A DNA stretch of 64,000 nt from Hymenobacter frigidus. Its GTDB lineage: Bacteria; Bacteroidota; Bacteroidia; Cytophagales; Hymenobacteraceae. The translations under genes were made by a program, and so were the position numbers. The stretch covers positions 1-64,000 of the forward strand of contig NZ_BMGY01000022.1 of assembly GCF_014640435.1 (NCBI RefSeq). The letters run 5' to 3'. The notes under the pieces were generated by a model. The model searched no databases, was not told where the DNA came from, and saw only the letters and a program-made list of their open reading frames with translations. Shown here piece after piece: positions 18,985 to 27,818 of this stretch. Every line of letters starts with the position of its first letter. The first letter of the stretch is position 1.

Positions 18985-19173
18985 ATTCTTGATTTTTTAA
19001 AGCTACGGAAGGAGCTATAAGGAACGGACGAGCGGAATAGTTTCGGGTAAGCAGGCAGGACAAAAAGAACGTCATGCCTAACACGTTCATAATCCTCGCC
19101 CACGCATCGCAGTTAGCTTCCCTGGCGTTTCACGGCCCGCATTCGGGCACCATCCAACCTCAACTCAATCCTC

Positions 19174-20172
19174 ATGGAATACCAAGAACTAGGCAACTCC
19201 GGCGTCACCGTTTCGCGCATCACCTTTGGCAGCTGGGCGGCCGGGGGCTGGATGTGGGGCGGCACCGAGCAAAACGACGCCGTAGGGGCCATCCACGCCA
19301 GCTACGATTTGGGCGTGACCAGCATCGACACGGCCCCCATTTACGGGCAGGGCCTGAGCGAGGAAATCGTGGGGGAAGCCATCAAGACCCTGCCCCGCGA
19401 CAAGGTGCAAATACTCACCAAATTTGGCATGCGCTGGGATTTGGCCAAGGGCGACTTCGCCATGAAAAGCAAGGATAACAACGGCCACGACCTCGATGTG
19501 TACAAGTACGCGGGGCGCGCCAGCATCATCAAGGAATGTGAGGATAGCCTGCGCCGCCTCGGCACCGACTACATCGACCTCTACCAGCAGCACTGGCCCG
19601 ACGTGACCACGCCGATTGACGAAACGATGGAGGCCGTGAGCCGCCTCATCGAGCAGGGCAAAGTGCGGGCTGCCGGCGTGAGCAACTACTCGGTGGCCCA
19701 AATGCAGGAAGCTGAAAAGACGCTGAACATCGTCTCGAACCAAGTGCCCTACAGCATGGTGCGGCGCGATATTGAAGCCGACGTAGTGCCGCATTGCATC
19801 GAGCATAAAAAAGTCGTGCTGGTTTACAGCCCGCTGCAGCTGGGCCTGCTCACGGGCAAAATGAAGCCGGGCCAGCACTTCGATGCCAGCGACCTGCGCA
19901 ACGGCCACCGCCTGTTCACGCCCGAAAGCATTACCCGCGTGAATGCCACGCTCAACAAAATTCGCCCGCTGGCCGAAACCAAAAACGCCACCCTCGGCCA
20001 GCTGGTGCTGCGCTGGACGCTGGCCCAGCCCGGCATCAGCGGGGCGCTGGTGGGGGCCCGCAACCCCGAGCAAGCCGTGCAAAACGCGCGGGCCATCGAC
20101 CTGAACCTGACTTTTGAGGAGCTCGATTACATCAACAAGCAGCTGGTGGCGCTGCAGTCGGCCCCGGCGTAG
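19174..20172 (+). CDS. Aldo/keto reductase
   Basis: A 332-residue NADPH-dependent oxidoreductase with a TIM-barrel fold. The catalytic tetrad can be placed at D52 and Y57 (SIDTAPIYGQG), K83 (LTKFG) and H140 (DLYQQHWPD). A GALVGARNPEQAVQNA segment near the C-terminus is the phosphate-binding part of the NADPH site. It resembles the YajO/Tas-like group of general aldehyde or ketone reductases. A fragment of the family A repeat (AACGTCATGCC) lies upstream near 19069. The substrate is unknown. Confidence 0.93.
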   Translation: MEYQELGNSGVTVSRITFGSWAAGGWMWGGTEQNDAVGAIHASYDLGVTSIDTAPIYGQGLSEEIVGEAIKTLPRDKVQILTKFGMRWDLAKGDFAMKSKDNNGHDLDVYKYAGRASIIKECEDSLRRLGTDYIDLYQQHWPDVTTPIDETMEAVSRLIEQGKVRAAGVSNYSVAQMQEAEKTLNIVSNQVPYSMVRRDIEADVVPHCIEHKKVVLVYSPLQLGLLTGKMKPGQHFDASDLRNGHRLFTPESITRVNATLNKIRPLAETKNATLGQLVLRWTLAQPGISGALVGARNPEQAVQNARAIDLNLTFEELDYINKQLVALQSAPA

Positions 20173-20219
20173 CGCGGGCCAGCCAGGGCGCGATACAACG
20201 GGTTCCTACATTTACCGGC

Positions 20220-20708
20220 ATGTCGTCTTCCTTGCTTTCTTTCCGCGCTACGCTGGAGTCCGGTGGGCCCAGCTTCATGCCCACCCAAATTATTGTGGTG
20301 CCAGCGAAAGTATGGATGGCGCTGGGCGGCAAGGGCCTGAAACGCGTCATTGCCACCATTCGGGGGCGGGCGCTGCGGCTGGGCCTCCTGCCGCTGGAAG
20401 GCGGCGGCCGCTACCTGATGCTGAACAAAGACGTGTGCCGGGCGGTGGGCATTGCGCTGGGCCAGGAGCTGGAAGTTGAATTAGAACCCGACCCCAACCC
20501 CGACCACATCGACCTACCCGACGAGCTGGCCGAAGCCTTCACTGCCTGGCCCGAGGCCGAAACCGCTTTCAACAGCTACAGTGGGGCGCAGCGCCGGGCC
20601 ATGGCCCGCCTGGTGGCCGAGGCCAAACAGCCCGAAACCCGCGCCCGCCGCGCCGTGACCCTGGTGGAGCGGCTAGCTCACGGCCGGCACCCGTTTCGGG
20701 GCGACTGA
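20220..20708 (+). CDS. DUF1905/YdeI-OmdA family protein
   Basis: A 162-residue cytoplasmic protein. The N-terminal part (FRATLES to about residue 90) is a DUF1905 beta barrel with LMLNKDVCRAVGIALGQELEVELE. The C-terminal part matches the bacteriocin-protection YdeI/OmpD-associated domain: LPDELAEAFTAWPEAETAFNSYSGAQRRA, seen here in pieces, followed by an Arg-rich helix. In enterobacteria YdeI-like proteins affect resistance to cationic peptides, but that role need not apply here. It starts 47 bp after the aldo/keto reductase and may share its transcript. Confidence 0.85.
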   Translation: MSSSLLSFRATLESGGPSFMPTQIIVVPAKVWMALGGKGLKRVIATIRGRALRLGLLPLEGGGRYLMLNKDVCRAVGIALGQELEVELEPDPNPDHIDLPDELAEAFTAWPEAETAFNSYSGAQRRAMARLVAEAKQPETRARRAVTLVERLAHGRHPFRGD

Positions 20709-20730
20709 GCGGGTAGGCAAGAAACAAACA

Positions 20731-20826
20731 GAACGTCATGCTGAGCTTGTCGAAGCATCTCTACCGCAGCACTAAAATTAATTAGTTACGCGGTAGAGAT
20801 GCTTCGACAAGCTCAGCATGACGTTC
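20731..20826. repeat. Family B palindromic repeat
   Basis: The arms GAACGTCATGCTGAGCTTGT...AAGCATCTCTACCGC and their perfect complement ending AGCATGACGTTC surround a short AT-rich loop. Each arm is about 37 bp. The same core occurs at 31749-31844 and, as a half copy, at 22633-22664. It lies between convergent genes. Confidence 0.85.
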
Positions 20827-20848
20827 TTTCAAGGTTGCGCAGCCTGTT

Positions 20849-21298
20849 TTAATCCTTCAGCACGATACTTACCACCTGCCCCGGACCATCCACGCGGAAC
20901 TTGCACTCGTTGAAATCGGGCGCGGCCACCGTGGGGCGGATGTTGTTCGAAAAAGCATAGGGCTCGGTGGGAATGCAGAGAAAGTTCTTGTCGACTTTGT
21001 CGTTGTTGTTCATGTCCTGGGTGATGGCCACGGCCCACTCGCCCTTGGGCAAATCAACGGGCAGCGTGATTTCGCGCTTGCCTTCGGGCTTTACCGATTT
21101 GGAAAACGCCCATTTGCCGCTCTTCAAAAAGCCCGCCCGGGTATTATAGAAATACAGCTTTACGGTGGAGGAAGTAGACACCAGCGCCGACACCTTCACC
21201 GTCACGGAGGCAGTATCGGCCGATGGGGCAGCGGCTGGCGTGGCGGCGCCCAATAAAGTAGCACCAATCAATAACGAGCAAAGCGACAACACGTTCAT
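20849..21298 (-). CDS. Exported DUF2141 family protein
   Basis: A 149-residue protein with an N-terminal signal peptide (MNVLSLCSLLIGATLLGAAT). The remainder is a beta-sandwich domain typical of DUF2141: KLYFYNTRAGFLK, DLPKGEWAVAITQDMNNNDKVD and FLCIPTEPYAFSNN. Family members are periplasmic or surface proteins of Bacteroidota and Proteobacteria with unknown role. The start at 21298 is chosen because it yields the signal peptide; an upstream frame adds residues unlike the family. It is convergent with the YdeI-like gene and divergent from the META lipoprotein gene. Confidence 0.85.
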   Translation of the reverse strand: MNVLSLCSLLIGATLLGAATPAAAPSADTASVTVKVSALVSTSSTVKLYFYNTRAGFLKSGKWAFSKSVKPEGKREITLPVDLPKGEWAVAITQDMNNNDKVDKNFLCIPTEPYAFSNNIRPTVAAPDFNECKFRVDGPGQVVSIVLKD

Positions 21299-21521
21299 AA
21301 GCGGAATTGGCTGAGGTGAGCGAGGGTGGAAAGTATGGCTCCAACGCCCGGGCTCACGCAAAGAGTTCGGCGGCGGGTTGTTTTGGCCCGTTGCCAAACC
21401 TACTGGCAGGCATTGAGCAGGGCCTTCATTATGACCGAGCCAAGGCACGTTCAGGGCTTAATTGAGCCGGTCTTCTGTTTTCTTTCTATCATTACAGCCT
21501 CATGCCCAACCGCTGCTCCCC

Positions 21522-21968
21522 ATGACCATTCGGCCCCTGCTGCCCCTGGCCCTCCTGGCCACCTTCGCCCTGGCCAGTTGCGAAAAAGACAACGGGGCCT
21601 CCCCCACCCAATCGGCCCTGCTCGAAACCCGCTGGCTGCTGGCGAGCGTCGATAATGCCCCGGTGAGCCTCTCCAGCTACTCCGGCACCAGCCGGTCCTA
21701 CATCGAGTTCGTCGGCCTCGGCAAGTGCACCGTGGGCCTGGGGCCGTGCAACAACTTCAGCGGCCGCTTCAGCCTCGGCGGCGGACAGCAGCTCAGCATC
21801 GCGCCCCAGATTCCGACCCGCGCCACCTGCCCCGTGCAGGCCCTCGAAACCCACTACCTCGACAACCTGGCCCTCACCGCCCGCTACGAAATCAGCGGCC
21901 CCGAGCTGCGCCTCTACGATGCCGCCGCCGCCGCCCCGCGCCTGGTGTTTCGGCGCGCCGAACGGTAA
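21522..21968 (+). CDS. META/HslJ domain lipoprotein
   Basis: A 148-residue lipoprotein. The start at 21522 gives a signal peptide ending in a lipobox (LASC, Cys about residue 19). The META domain follows with LETRWLLASVDN, the strand YIEFVGLGKCTVGLGPCNNFSG, and LSIAPQIPTRATCP. In other family members (HslJ) this domain is linked to heat-shock or novobiocin resistance. The conserved cysteines at GPCNN and RATCP could form a disulfide in the periplasm. Confidence 0.85.
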   Translation: MTIRPLLPLALLATFALASCEKDNGASPTQSALLETRWLLASVDNAPVSLSSYSGTSRSYIEFVGLGKCTVGLGPCNNFSGRFSLGGGQQLSIAPQIPTRATCPVQALETHYLDNLALTARYEISGPELRLYDAAAAAPRLVFRRAER

Positions 21969-22058
21969 GGAGGAACTGTGAGCACGCAGCACACCCCGCC
22001 CTAATCGAGGCGGCGAAAGAGACGGAAGTACCGGGAGAAGCTGGGGCAGCGGCGTTCG

Positions 22059-22481
22059 TTACCGCAGCGTAGCTACCCCTTCGCAGAAATATCGGAAACT
22101 AGCCGACTCATTTCGAGCAGGAGCTAATTGAGCAGCGATTAATTCTGCTGCTTCAACCTTGAGGTAGCGGTTAGGGTAATAACCGCCTTTTTGCAGTATC
22201 CGATGTAGGGTTTCCCAAGTATCCGGCAAGCCATCACAATCCTGGTAAGTGCCCTTAAAATGGTTCGAATGAACCCGAGGAAATGCCGCCGAAATAGCGT
22301 CCCGGTCACCCAAGAACCAAGCTTCCAATTCTGAAACGGCTAATCGGGTTAATACTTTAAATGACTGGCCTGCTGGTGCCGTCATTTTACTGAACAATCC
22401 AGATTCGGCTACTATTTCCTCCAATTGAATCTTCACCTTTCGACAATCCCGGTCAGCATCCATTAAAATTATGGTAGTGGT
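22059..22481 (-). pseudogene. DUF4276 gene, 5'-truncated
   Basis: The frame encodes the C-terminal two-thirds of a DUF4276 protein: TTIILMDADRDC, LTRLAVSELEAWFLGDRDAI and HRILQKGGYYPNRYLKVEAAELIA. The family normally has about 200 residues and begins with an acidic Toprim-like strand, which is missing here. The reading frame meets a TAG at 22482-22484, inside the left inverted terminus of the element at 22477-22614. No matching N-terminus is seen beyond the element. DUF4276 proteins are often found beside SMC-like or AAA defence ATPases; no such partner remains. Confidence 0.75.
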
Positions 22482-22614
22482 CTAAAACGAAATCATTTTG
22501 ATTTTAATGAGACGAGAGCAGCCTTCGAAAAAGCCGTTTATACGGTTACTCAAAAGCGTGTTTTGCTTCTCGGTTAATTCATTAGATTTTGGTTTTCATC
22601 CTCTTTTAGACCAC
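22477..22614. mobile_element. Small inverted-repeat element (possible MITE)
   Basis: GTGGTCTAAAA at 22477-22487 and its exact complement at 22604-22614 bound a 138-bp AT-rich segment without a gene. Similarity between the ends continues weakly inwards. The left terminus interrupts the DUF4276 frame. I find no clear target-site duplication, so the mode of insertion is uncertain. Confidence 0.5.
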
Positions 22615-22632
22615 CGCCTAATTGTGTAATCA

Positions 22633-22664
22633 GAACGTCATGCGGAGCTTGTCGAAGCATGACG
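22633..22664. repeat. Half copy of the family B repeat
   Basis: GAACGTCATGCGGAGCTTGT and CGAAGCATGACG correspond to one arm of the family B palindrome joined to a short complement of its end. It may be a deletion derivative. Confidence 0.6.
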
Positions 22665-22796
22665 CCCTAAATACCTCGTTTATTTTTTTGCAGGCACTAA
22701 CGTTATGAAGTCAGCTAAACCACCTCCTGTGGCTCCCCCTCTTTTTTGGAGCGGGGGCCGGGGGGTGAGGTTGGCTAGGAGGCAAGCGGCCACCAC

Positions 22797-25679
22797 TCAC
22801 AGCCGAATATCAAACGCCAGCGGCTCCACCACCCAGGTACCCAGCGCAGCGCGGTATACCACCCGCACCCCGGCCTCAATGGGCGTGCGCAGCCGCAGCA
22901 CATTGAACAGCACCAAGGCATCGAGCCCCACGTTGCGGTAGCGCAACTGGCCGCTTATCCCCCGAAAATCATTGCCTTGAGCTACATCGCCAAACACGGT
23001 GGCCCGCAGGCGCTGCACGTAGAGCAGCCGGCCCAACTCCCAGTGCGTGAAGGCCAGCGGCAGGCTGTAATCAAGACTAGCGGCAGCGAAGCGGTCGAAG
23101 CTGGTGTAGCGCTCGCCGCGTGGAAACGACACGGCGGGTACAAACTGGTACTGCAGCTGGTCCTGCCACTGGTAGCCGGCCCGCAACCGGATGGCATCGT
23201 GGCGGCGCAGACCGGGCAAAAACACGCTACCCTGCGTGGCCCACTGCCGCGCCCGCAGCCCGGTGCCAAACGGCGTGGTGCGCCAGGTACCCAAGAACGT
23301 GCCGCCCCCGCGCGGGGCCACGTCGCGGGCGCTCCGCCGGAGCTGGGTGGCGAAGCTCACCGTGGTTTGCATGGCATTGAGCGGCGTGTTGGAACCGGCT
23401 TCGGAGAGCTTGCGCACGGGTAGGTCGTAGCCGTACACCCGTTCGTGCAGGAAATAAGTACCCACCGACAGCCCCTGGAAATACCTGGAATGCGTGAGGT
23501 TGAGCGGCAGCCGCAGGCCGGCCGTGAGGCGGGTGTACTGCCACTGGTCGCGGATGGTGCGGCCCCGAAAGAGCACGGCCGCGTCGCGCCCGCCGTAGGT
23601 CACGTCCACGTCCAGCACGGGGTAGCGGCCCTGGTAGCTAAGCGCCCCGGTGGCGCTGAACGTGCGCTCCACCTGGTTGTAGCCCACCCCGGCAAATACC
23701 TGGGTCGTGCTCAGCAAGTCCTGGGAGCGCAGGCCCAGGCTCACGGCATTGCCGGCCGGGCTCTGCACCACCCCGTAGCTGAACACATTAAAGGCGTGCC
23801 GCAGCGGCGAATAGCGCCGCACCCCGTAGCGCGGCCGGGCCGAATCGGGCCGGGCCAGCAGGCGCGGCACCAGCCGCCCGCCGGGCTCCTGCGCCGCCAG
23901 CTGCGCAACGTAAATGGCCGGGGCCTCCGTCGTAACGGGAACCAGCGGCACCCAAGTGGCGGGGTCCAGCGGCATTTCCACGATGCGGGCCCCGGTGGCG
24001 CGGTAGTCGTGAAAGGCCAGGCGGCGGCCATCCGGCGCTACGGCGGCGTGGTAGGCCCCCAGCGGCCGGCTGGTCACGCGGAAAGTCCGGCCGGTCAGGT
24101 CCACGGCGTAAATATTATCCACGCCCGACTGCGACGAGTTGTAGAGCACGTAGTCGCCCCAGGGCTGGGGATTGGCCAGGTTCACGTTGGCCACCGGCAG
24201 CAGGGCTTTGGCAGTGCCGCCAGTGGGTCCCTGCCCGGCCGGGTCGAATACCGTAATGGTTTTGCCGGCCGCGCTCAGCGCCACGGCCACCACGCGGCGG
24301 CCATCGGGGTGCCAGCGGGGCTGCTGATAAAAGTCGTTGGCGGGATTGGGCAGGGTTTGGATTTCGGCCCCGGTTTCGGCATCCAGCACCACCAGGGCGT
24401 GGTGGTAGGCCTCATCGGTACGCACGGCCACCAGGCGGCGGCCATCGGGCGAGAGGGCGGCGGCGGCGTAGCGCGCCCCGCGTCCGATGCGGATGAGCCG
24501 GCCGGTTTTCAAGTCCAGCACCTTCAGCTCCGAAGCAATGCGCTGGCCCCAGCGGGCGTGCTGCTGGAACTCGGGCCATACGGCCTTGCCCCCGTTCACC
24601 GACAGCATTTCGGGCAGATTGAGCTGGCCGGGCACGTACACTTTTTGCTCAACCCCGTGGCGGCTCAGTAGCACGAACTGCGGGATATTGTCGAGGCCGG
24701 TTTTCAGGACCAGCACCGTGCTGTCGGTCACGTATTGCGGGTATTGATACTGAGTGAACACCTTCTCCGAAGCCGCGGCGCGCAGCTCCCGCACCGGCGT
24801 AGCGACGGGCTGTGCCGCCTGCTGCGCCCGCCAGACCGAGTCGATTTCCGTCATGGTGCGGCCGTGGAGCTGCTCCACCGTGAGGCCCGTGGTGCGCCGG
24901 ATGCCGTTGGAAAACGAGAACGGATAGAACGGAAACCGGTAGTAACTGTCCAGCACGTTGGCCCACACATCGGGGCCGTAGTGGGCTTTCAGGTACGTCG
25001 TCATGAAGTAGCCCAGCACGTACCAATCGGGCACCTGGTCGCGCAAGGAGCCGTTCACGGCCTTTTGATAAGAGTAGCGCCGGCCGGCCAGCAGGTTGGC
25101 CCGCAGCCCTACGCCAAAGCTGGGGATGCGCCCGCGCCCGCTGCGCGTGAGGGCCGTTTCGGTGCCCACGGCATCGCCCTCAAAAAACCACTGCGGCACA
25201 CCCACGGCGGCCACGCCCAGCGCGCCATCGCCGAGCAGCGGCCCCAGCACCCGGCCCACGCCCTGCCGGGCTTTCTCAAACTGCCCCACGTGGCGCAGCT
25301 CGTGCACGGCCAGGCCGTCGAGCCAGTCCACGGTACCCAGCCCGAAGCCCTGCTGCGGCGTGGTAAAAAACTCGGCGTGCCGGGGCAAAAACGTCACGAA
25401 ACCGTTGCTGACCGTGGTCTGATTCTGCATGACTACCGAAATAGGCCGGGGGCTCACGCCCAGCGTAGCGCCGTTGGGGCCGTGCAGCTGCTCCAGCCGC
25501 GCCGCCGTGCGTTGCGCCGCCGAGTCGAGCCCCCCGGTATACAGCACCCGGAAATGCGGGGTGCGCACTTCCTGCCAGCGCAGCGCGGGCGGGTTTTGGC
25601 TCAGCACCGGCAGGCTTTGGGAATGGGCCGGCCCGCCAATCAGCAGCCCAAGCAGGCCCGGCAACAACAAACGACGCAT
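22797..25679 (-). CDS. Outer-membrane protein with gluzincin-like peptidase domain, TolB-like propeller and beta barrel
   Basis: A 960-residue exported protein. The start at 25679 gives a signal peptide (cleavage near AHSQ, residue 21). Residues about 35-300 resemble a clan MA peptidase: HELRH at 126-130 is an HExxH zinc motif, with WFFEGDA at 165-170 providing the likely third ligand E168. Residues about 330-640 contain TolB/WD40-like repeats (for example LSPDGRRLVAV, WHPDGRRVVAV, VAPDGRRLAF). The C-terminal 300 residues alternate aromatic and polar residues as in an outer-membrane barrel. The likely site is the outer membrane with periplasmic or surface domains. The substrate is unknown. 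Confidence 0.8.
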   Translation of the reverse strand: MRRLLLPGLLGLLIGGPAHSQSLPVLSQNPPALRWQEVRTPHFRVLYTGGLDSAAQRTAARLEQLHGPNGATLGVSPRPISVVMQNQTTVSNGFVTFLPRHAEFFTTPQQGFGLGTVDWLDGLAVHELRHVGQFEKARQGVGRVLGPLLGDGALGVAAVGVPQWFFEGDAVGTETALTRSGRGRIPSFGVGLRANLLAGRRYSYQKAVNGSLRDQVPDWYVLGYFMTTYLKAHYGPDVWANVLDSYYRFPFYPFSFSNGIRRTTGLTVEQLHGRTMTEIDSVWRAQQAAQPVATPVRELRAAASEKVFTQYQYPQYVTDSTVLVLKTGLDNIPQFVLLSRHGVEQKVYVPGQLNLPEMLSVNGGKAVWPEFQQHARWGQRIASELKVLDLKTGRLIRIGRGARYAAAALSPDGRRLVAVRTDEAYHHALVVLDAETGAEIQTLPNPANDFYQQPRWHPDGRRVVAVALSAAGKTITVFDPAGQGPTGGTAKALLPVANVNLANPQPWGDYVLYNSSQSGVDNIYAVDLTGRTFRVTSRPLGAYHAAVAPDGRRLAFHDYRATGARIVEMPLDPATWVPLVPVTTEAPAIYVAQLAAQEPGGRLVPRLLARPDSARPRYGVRRYSPLRHAFNVFSYGVVQSPAGNAVSLGLRSQDLLSTTQVFAGVGYNQVERTFSATGALSYQGRYPVLDVDVTYGGRDAAVLFRGRTIRDQWQYTRLTAGLRLPLNLTHSRYFQGLSVGTYFLHERVYGYDLPVRKLSEAGSNTPLNAMQTTVSFATQLRRSARDVAPRGGGTFLGTWRTTPFGTGLRARQWATQGSVFLPGLRRHDAIRLRAGYQWQDQLQYQFVPAVSFPRGERYTSFDRFAAASLDYSLPLAFTHWELGRLLYVQRLRATVFGDVAQGNDFRGISGQLRYRNVGLDALVLFNVLRLRTPIEAGVRVVYRAALGTWVVEPLAFDIRL

Positions 25680-25894
25680 ATGAGCAAGTATTTCTGGAAT
25701 GGGCCTTAAAGAACGGTACTCGCGGCTTCTCCGAAATGCGGCGGCGTGATTTTGAGGCCCTGAGATTAAGAGGCAATCCGCGTCAGCGGGGCGCCATTGG
25801 CGGAGTACCCGTTTCGCCCCCTCTCTGGTGGAGAAGAAAGCCGAAACGCCAGAATAAAACCCGTACCCCGAGCGGGAAACAAGCGGGAAGCAAG

Positions 25895-25928
25895 AAGAGG
25901 CCCCTGGAGCTAAATCCAAGGGCCTCTT
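25895..25928. terminator. Terminator at the 3' end of the desaturase gene
   Basis: AAGAGGCCCCTGG and CCAAGGGCCTCTT form a stem with a short AT loop. It lies 3' of the minus-strand desaturase gene, before the start region of the next gene downstream. Confidence 0.7.
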
Positions 25929-25949
25929 TTCGCTTCATAACCGGGCTGT

Positions 25950-26954
25950 TTAGACCGACAGCAGCTCCTTATCCGGCACGCTCTGGTCCTTGAGGGTGGC
26001 GGTGCCGCGCTCCTTGCGCGTGATGCGCGAGTAGAGGCTGATTTCCTGGTCGAACAGAAACTGAAAGAACAGCTTGGTGTAGCTGGTGTGAGCCAGCAGC
26101 GGCTCGTAGAACTCGGGGGCCACGGTTTTGAGCTTGGGCAGGTTGTTCCACGGAATGCTGGGCATGTCGTGGTGCTCGTTGTGGAAGCCCACGTTGAGGT
26201 TGATGCCGTTGAGCCGGCCGTAGTAAGAATACGTTTCCTGCTCGGGGCTCAGGGTGAGGTAGTGCTCCTGAATCCAGCGGGCCCCGAGCGGGTGCAGACC
26301 CACCGAGAACCAGAAGCTGAGAAAGAGATAAAGCAGGGCCGTCCACCCAAAGAAGTAGACGATGGCCGCATCAAACGCCACCTGGGCCACGATGTTGGCC
26401 ACTACGTAGCGGTCTACGGTGGCCACTTCGCGGCAGCGCACGGTGCGGATGAGCTGAAACACGGGAAAGAAAAACAGCCAAATGGCCTTGCCGATGCTGT
26501 AGTTCCGAATCAGCTTGGCCTCGTACCAGTCGGGCAGGTCGGCGTCCAGCTCGTGCACGCCCTGAAACACGTGGTGCTTGATGTGGAAATTCTTGAAGCT
26601 GATGGCCGTGGGGAAAATCGACGGAAAGTTGGCCAGAATGCCGGTGGCCACGTTCTGCCACAGCTTACGGAACACCAGGTTGTGCGCCGCCTCGTGAATC
26701 ACGACAAACAGCGTGTGCGAGAAAAACGCGCCCACCAGGTAGGCCACCGGGATAGTCCAGTACCAGGCCTGGTTGCGCAGCAGGTAAGCCAGCCCCACCT
26801 GGGCCACCACGCAGCCCGCCCCGATGAGAAACGTAGCGGGGTTGCGCGTCATCAGCTGCTTCACCTCGGGGTGGGCCTTGATGATTTGGCGGGTGCGTAC
26901 GCGGTGCGGCTCAGTGGCCGTGGCAACGGTGAAAGTAGTAGGAGCTGAAGCCAT
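25950..26954 (-). CDS. Membrane fatty-acid/sphingolipid desaturase, dihydroceramide delta-4 desaturase-like
   Basis: A 334-residue integral membrane di-iron desaturase. The three His boxes are HEAAH at 87-91, HIKHH at 124-128 and HNEHH at 258-262. Beyond the boxes, the protein resembles eukaryotic DEGS1-type dihydroceramide desaturases: an N-terminal IIKAHPEVKQLM segment like their 'KYPEIKSLM', the order of boxes and spacing, and a C-terminal FLFDQEISLYSRITR like 'FVMDDTISPYSRMKR'. Those enzymes introduce the 4,5-trans double bond of the sphingoid base. Bacteroidota make dihydroceramides, so such a substrate is plausible, but an ordinary fatty acid cannot be excluded. It stands alone. Confidence 0.85.
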   Translation of the reverse strand: MASAPTTFTVATATEPHRVRTRQIIKAHPEVKQLMTRNPATFLIGAGCVVAQVGLAYLLRNQAWYWTIPVAYLVGAFFSHTLFVVIHEAAHNLVFRKLWQNVATGILANFPSIFPTAISFKNFHIKHHVFQGVHELDADLPDWYEAKLIRNYSIGKAIWLFFFPVFQLIRTVRCREVATVDRYVVANIVAQVAFDAAIVYFFGWTALLYLFLSFWFSVGLHPLGARWIQEHYLTLSPEQETYSYYGRLNGINLNVGFHNEHHDMPSIPWNNLPKLKTVAPEFYEPLLAHTSYTKLFFQFLFDQEISLYSRITRKERGTATLKDQSVPDKELLSV

Positions 26955-27004
26955 AAGAAGCGGAAAGCAAGCGCGATAATAAGAAGTGCGTCTGGGCTTT
27001 CAGA

Positions 27005-27012
27005 CAAAAATA
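27005..27012 (-). promoter_or_regulatory. Possible -7 box for the desaturase gene
   Basis: The minus strand reads TATTTTTG, matching TAnnTTTG, 51 nt upstream of the desaturase start. No TTG is seen at the ideal -33 distance. Confidence 0.35.
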
Positions 27013-27047
27013 CGGTAATTAGGTTCAGGTCCGGGGCCGGCCCCACG

Positions 27048-27446
27048 CTACATCTGCGCCAGCCAGGCCTTGGCGGTGTCAATGTCGTCGAACGTGGCTA
27101 CCACCGAGCTGCCCGTGGTGAATTGCAGGGTCAGGTCTGTAGACAAACGGCTGTACAAATTGGGCGAGTACACCCAGGCAAGATATTGCAGGCCCACGGC
27201 CGTTATCATCGGAAACCACACCTTGCCGCCCCACTCGGCGGCCTCACTCCACATACTGGTTACGCGGGTATTGTCGTTGAGCACCTTGTGGCAGCGTTGC
27301 AGCTGCATCAGTCGCAGCACCTCCAACGCGCCGTGCTGCACGCTGGCCAAATCCTGCTCGCCGTGCCAGTCGGCGTAAAGCCATTCGTTCAGGTGGTCGT
27401 AGGCAATGGTAATGTGAGGGTCTTCAAGCAGGATTTGCAGGGCCAT
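27048..27446 (-). CDS. Hypothetical protein, possibly SpoIIAA/STAS-like
   Basis: A 132-residue soluble protein without signal peptide. The pattern YDHLNEWLYADWHGEQDLASVQHG, split by a strand-helix alternation, and the ending VVATFDDIDTAKAWL look like the SpoIIAA-like (STAS-fold) proteins common in Bacteroidota, in which a final helix holds xAWL. I am not certain of the family. The gene is upstream of the desaturase gene on the same strand, but 93 bp and a possible promoter separate them. Confidence 0.65.
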   Translation of the reverse strand: MALQILLEDPHITIAYDHLNEWLYADWHGEQDLASVQHGALEVLRLMQLQRCHKVLNDNTRVTSMWSEAAEWGGKVWFPMITAVGLQYLAWVYSPNLYSRLSTDLTLQFTTGSSVVATFDDIDTAKAWLAQM

Positions 27447-27818
27447 TGGTCATTTAAAACAAAACGATTCTTCGCTACGGTCAATACGTAGAAAAAGATT
27501 CGTGCTCGGTTCTCCTTTCTGCAATTATCAATTTAGCACCATTGGCGGGGGGTACCAACCTGCGTTAAATACGCATTCAAAAACATGCGTCTTTGTTCTG
27601 GCCCCAATCCCCTCCCGTTTTGGCCAAACCGGCACGCCCCGAACAGGTGATGCCTGCCCCGGGTTGTGCTCATGACCAGGCTTGCCGCCAAGCCAAGTGA
27701 GGCCGGAATTCGTATGGTCTTTTTGCTGTTCGGCAAGGGCTGTAAGGGTGGCGGCGGTAGCGCGTCTATCCGCGGGCACCGGCTGGTTATGGCCTCCATT
27801 CACGTTCGTTTCTAACCC
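27447..27818. other. 370-bp intergenic region
   Basis: It lies between the divergent SpoIIAA-like gene and msrA. A frame at 27528-27803 on the minus strand shows no family and poor codon structure. I see no repeat, tRNA or clear terminator. Promoters of both flanking genes must be here but are not resolved. Confidence 0.5.

Noticed and set aside
22700..22790. G/C-rich inverted stretch upstream of the barrel gene's 3' end
   Set aside because: CCCCCTC and GAGCGGGGG could pair, but the match is imperfect and I cannot separate a weak terminator from chance.
27528..27803. Minus-strand frame upstream of msrA
   Set aside because: Low similarity to any known pattern, no clear start and composition typical of noncoding sequence.
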